A stretch of DNA of 64,000 nucleotides from Blasia pusilla (taxonomy: Eukaryota; Marchantiophyta; Marchantiopsida; Blasiales): the NCBI GenBank assembly GCA_050084515.1, contig CM114271.1:60016001-60080000 (forward strand). The letters are read 5' to 3'. The position numbers and the translations under genes are program-made. Positions 61,261-64,000 of this stretch are shown in pieces; the stretch's first letter is position 1; every line of letters begins with the position of its first letter. The notes beneath the pieces are model-generated. The model saw only the letters and a list, made by a program, of their open reading frames with translations, ran no database searches and was not told the DNA's origin.

Positions 61261-61386
61261 TTCTTGTTTTCTGCTTACTATAGGATAAAAATAAAAGAAA
61301 AGGGTCGTGAACTGGCTTCATGGACAAACATGATATGTGTCCTTCATTCATTTTTCTTCAAAATGAGCTAACACGCTTAATAGTAT

Positions 61387-61597
61387 GATTAGGGGGTGTC
61401 ATAATACCACCTTACTAGCCGGCATCCCGTGCCATCCTCGGGAGTGAAAAGATTAATTCACACAAATATTTTCTTGCTGCCCGTAAGATAGAAAACATTT
61501 TCTTAATGCCCGGCTACCACTTGTCAAGCAAAGAGGTGTTTGCAAATCAAGAAGGCACTCTCCAATAATAATATAGATTAGGGGGTGTCTTAATACC
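61387..61597 (+). repeat. ~189-bp tandem duplication with a ~212-bp family tail
   Basis: GATTAGGGGGTGTCATAATA (61,387) recurs as GATTAGGGGGTGTCTTAATA (61,576). Between them lies a partial copy of the ~212-bp family (TTTCTTGCTGCCCGTAAGAT, CACTTGTCAAGCAAAGAGG, GTTTGCAAATCAAGAAGGC, CTCCAATAATAATATAGATT). Confidence 0.65.
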
Positions 61598-62474
61598 CCC
61601 TATCCAGGTTTTAGGCGTCCCCATATCTCTCTATTCGCCGGATCCCAAACGGAAAGCTCTCGAGCGACCCGTTTTGGCACTCCCGGGAAGAGTCTTTCCT
61701 ACCCGTTCTCATTTCTTCCCGGATACCTCCATGGAATTAGTGTACACGCCAACGCATGCGACATGTTCTGAGCTCGCTTATGCAGGGGGTTCGAATGTGC
61801 ATTCTAATGGGCTTTGATGGGCGTGGGTTCACCTGCCTTACATGCACAGGGCTTGTTAAGGAATGGAAGGGCGATGTTTGAAAGGGGAAAGATCGTTCTT
61901 AGCAGGGAGTTTTAAAGCATTGGTTCCCTGGATCAGACCAATATGCATTGTCAATCTCGAATGTCTTTTTGGTGTGTGGCTGGCAAAATCCAGTGTGGAG
62001 AGAGGGATGTAGCAGAGATGGGAACTATCACATATTGTCCCTCCCTCTCATATGATTTGGTTTGAGACAACAAGTTGGGAGCCTTATGAGCGGTGCACAT
62101 GGCTTGCGTTAGGTGAGACCTTCTTATTGAATGAGGCCTGATTTTTAAATGTGAGTATGAGTCAAACCCACACGTGGCTTCATTTTCATGTATGTCCAAG
62201 CTCAAAATTTAAACATGTCAATGAGGGTATGTTGATTATGCCAGTTCTGTTGGGGCATTTGTTTTCATGTATGTAGAAGCTAGGTATTTCAACCTGTAAA
62301 TGAGGCACTTGAATGTTCAAATTCTAGTGGGGCATCTTTGAAGGTTAGGATGAATTATTCACTGGTTTCAATTCCCACACGCAAGGTTCTCCAAAACTGA
62401 CAATTATGCCAAGAGTCTCTGAGAGACAAAGATTATTGAGAGAACTTTGACATGTCGTTGAACTGCAGATTTTA
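61598..62474. other. Intergenic before the Harbinger pseudogene
   Basis: No gene is recognised. TGTATGT words with AAGCT and ATTT recur near 62,190-62,300, suggesting a degenerate short tandem repeat. The region probably includes the 5' part of the Harbinger element, but no terminal inverted repeat was identified. Confidence 0.35.
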
Positions 62475-63224
62475 TTGGAGGATTCCACTTCAGAGTCAGA
62501 TTCATATGATTCTGATACTTCCTCTCCCGAGGATGACGATATGCTCCGTCATCGTGAAAGCACTTCCTCAGATTTGAGCTTATACGAGGAAGATGAGTTT
62601 GATGTTGATGAAGATATGTTGCAACTATACAAAATGGTGCAAGGAAGTAGATTTTTAGGGGATCAAAATTTGGTGCCTAAATCCAAAGACTTTGTGGATA
62701 ATATTTTCCTTGTGTTACCCCCATATTCATTTAGGAAAGTAACCAGAATGCAGCGCAAGACTTTCCAAGAATTGTTAAGCCTCATTGAAGACCATCCTAT
62801 CTTCTATTCGAATTCTTTCCATACCCAAATCTCTGTAAAAGTTCAATTGGCTGTGGCCCTTGGCAGGTTGGGGCATAATGGAAACGGTGCATGCTTAGCG
62901 CGAACTCTATTCTTATGTGGCACATCCCATGGTTCAGTTGTAAACTACACTCGAAGACTTGTCGTTTCTTTGGTTGATAGATTGTCACAAGGGCTACAAT
63001 TACCCAATTCACAAAAACACCAAAGGATCTCGTAAGAATTTAGAAAACATGAATTCACATGATGTGTTGGACTGCTTGGTGGGATGTTATTCCCCCTCAG
63101 TCAAAGACCACGGTACTCTGGTGAGACATACTTTGATAGAAAATCTTATCATTCTATCAATGCGGAAGTTGTCTGCCCTTATATCTTATTAAAATATAAG
63201 GGTTTGCCACCCCTTATATCTTAA
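62475..63224 (+). pseudogene. PIF/Harbinger (HARBI1-like) transposase, inactivated and truncated
   Basis: Positions 62,475-63,035 read an acidic Ser/Asp-rich N-terminus and then the HARBI1-type helical region (RMQRKTFQELLSLIEDHPIF, VKVQLAVALGRLGHNGNGA, SHGSVVNYTRRLVVSLVDRL). Two in-frame stops follow (63,033-63,035 and 63,060-63,062). The same frame then resumes with the start of the DDE nuclease domain (LFPLSQRPRYSGETYFDRK, YHSINAEVVC). The first catalytic aspartate, normally in a DGT motif, is replaced: the position reads GGM. Homology ends at EVVC, where a palindromic AT-rich sequence (63,176-63,202) begins, and the rest of the domain is gone. Active proteins of this class excise and insert short-TIR DNA transposons together with a Myb-like partner. 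No partner is seen here, and this copy is dead. Confidence 0.88.
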
Positions 63225-63830
63225 TAAAGCAAGTATGTCATTATGCGCATTCTGGTTTAGTCCACTTCTTACCATGTGTGACAATTAAACTATCTTATTA
63301 GTCTGCTTAGAGTTAGGGTCTTCAGAGCCTCATGATGAAAAGGTGCTTAAATTCTTGTGAATCATTATGAGCAACCATCAATGAAATGAGGAGGATTTGT
63401 CTGTGCATGTTCAGTTGGCTCAACTTGACCTCTACTAGGAGTTCACAGGTAGGACTTGTGGGCTCATGATTCATCTTCCACTTCCTGTTGTTGGAGCTCA
63501 TGATTACAGGTTGTGTTCAACAACTATCTCTACCATCTACTTTTTTGCAATGATGTACCTCAACAACCATCCTCCCAGTTACATTATGGATTGCTGGACA
63601 ATATGCATTGCAGAGCACATTTGTTCCATCATAGCAAAAGGATACAAACCTACAACTCATGTTTGAAACAAACAGAGTTATATTGTGAAGCTGGATATTA
63701 TCTCCTGGTCAATGCATGTTTGGTTGTATAGAGTAGTAGATCATATTATGTAGATGTGATGTCTGCTATCTCGAGTTAGGGGGACCAAACTGCCAGCTAT
63801 GAGGGCGATTGTGTGGTCTCGATGTATATG
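63225..63830. other. Intergenic, nothing recognised
   Basis: Open frames of 66-72 codons on the + strand (63,466-63,731) have no recognisable domain. No repeat boundary was identified. Confidence 0.5.
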
Positions 63831-63839
63831 CGTGAGTAT

Positions 63840-64000
63840 ACATTTTTTATGAGTGGATCGACCCGTGTGTTGGGAAGATCGGTGTTGTATGGTGTGTAGA
63901 TGTGACATGCGGCATGGATTGTGTAGCGATGTGTATGCGCACGAAAGTTATCACATCTTAGTTAGCCGAGAGGTAGAATTCTTCCATGTCGACCACATAG
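63840..64000 (+). mobile_element. Retroelement-like fragment with tRNA-like sequence at the window edge
   Basis: TGTGTAGCGATGTGTATGCGCACGA matches copy B at 40,379-40,403. It is followed by TTAGCCGAGAGGTAGAATTCTTC, which resembles the A-box half of a tRNA or tRNA-derived element. The window ends before a B-box could be seen. Confidence 0.35.

Noticed and set aside
1-64000. CRISPR arrays, rRNA genes, organelle-DNA insertions and telomeric repeats
   Set aside because: No regularly spaced identical repeats with unique spacers, no rRNA-like sequence, no recognisable plastid or mitochondrial gene and no telomere repeat run were found. The exon structure shows that the DNA is nuclear and eukaryotic.

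Overview
The window looks like nuclear DNA of a land plant with a large, transposon-rich genome. It holds only two intron-rich genes that I can identify, separated by long AT-rich repeat country and several GC-rich blocks with no recognisable product. The homeodomain of the first gene has the [11 protein letters not shown] / [10 protein letters not shown] form that I associate with mosses, lycophytes and ferns rather than flowering plants. The second gene, a bacterial-type M16 peptidase homologue, has no close equivalent that I can recall in Arabidopsis. I therefore favour a non-flowering land plant, but this is inference and no species is named.

Layout: 1-16 kb has no supportable gene. It carries an array of about 212-bp repeats (1.93-2.66 kb), a purine-rich tract (6.47-6.9 kb), a GC-rich block (7.0-8.85 kb), a 3 x 86-bp tandem repeat (9.66-9.92 kb) and then AT-rich repeat remnants. 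At 16.0-18.9 kb lie the GC-rich upstream region and structured leader of a complete class IV HD-ZIP transcription factor gene. Its 11 coding exons run from 18,885 to 22,778 on the + strand, and a probable 3' UTR with competing stem-loops follows. From 23 to 27.6 kb I see no gene.

From 27.8 to 41.8 kb the sequence is decayed transposon remnants: gag-like debris, two 321-bp terminal-inverted-repeat elements, a GC-rich minisatellite, a near-perfect 95-bp fold-back at 35.3 kb and a second array of the 212-bp repeat. From 41.9 to 47.5 kb is a GC-rich block with overlapping open frames on both strands and no recognisable domain.

From 49,510 to 59,846 on the - strand lies a 14-exon M16B peptidase homologue. 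I rebuilt it exon by exon from in-phase GT/AG junctions. It lacks the zinc-binding HxxEH motif but keeps the Arg/Tyr pair typical of the non-catalytic partner of M16B dimers. Its proposed N-terminus carries a twin-arginine hydrophobic signal ending in ALA, which suggests delivery to the thylakoid lumen; exon 1 is the least certain part. Its introns hold repeats and a cluster of short perfect hairpins. The window ends with a dead PIF/Harbinger transposase (62.5-63.2 kb) and an LTR-like or tRNA-like fragment at the edge. The two genes show no functional link to each other: one is an epidermal-type developmental regulator, the other a probable organelle protein.
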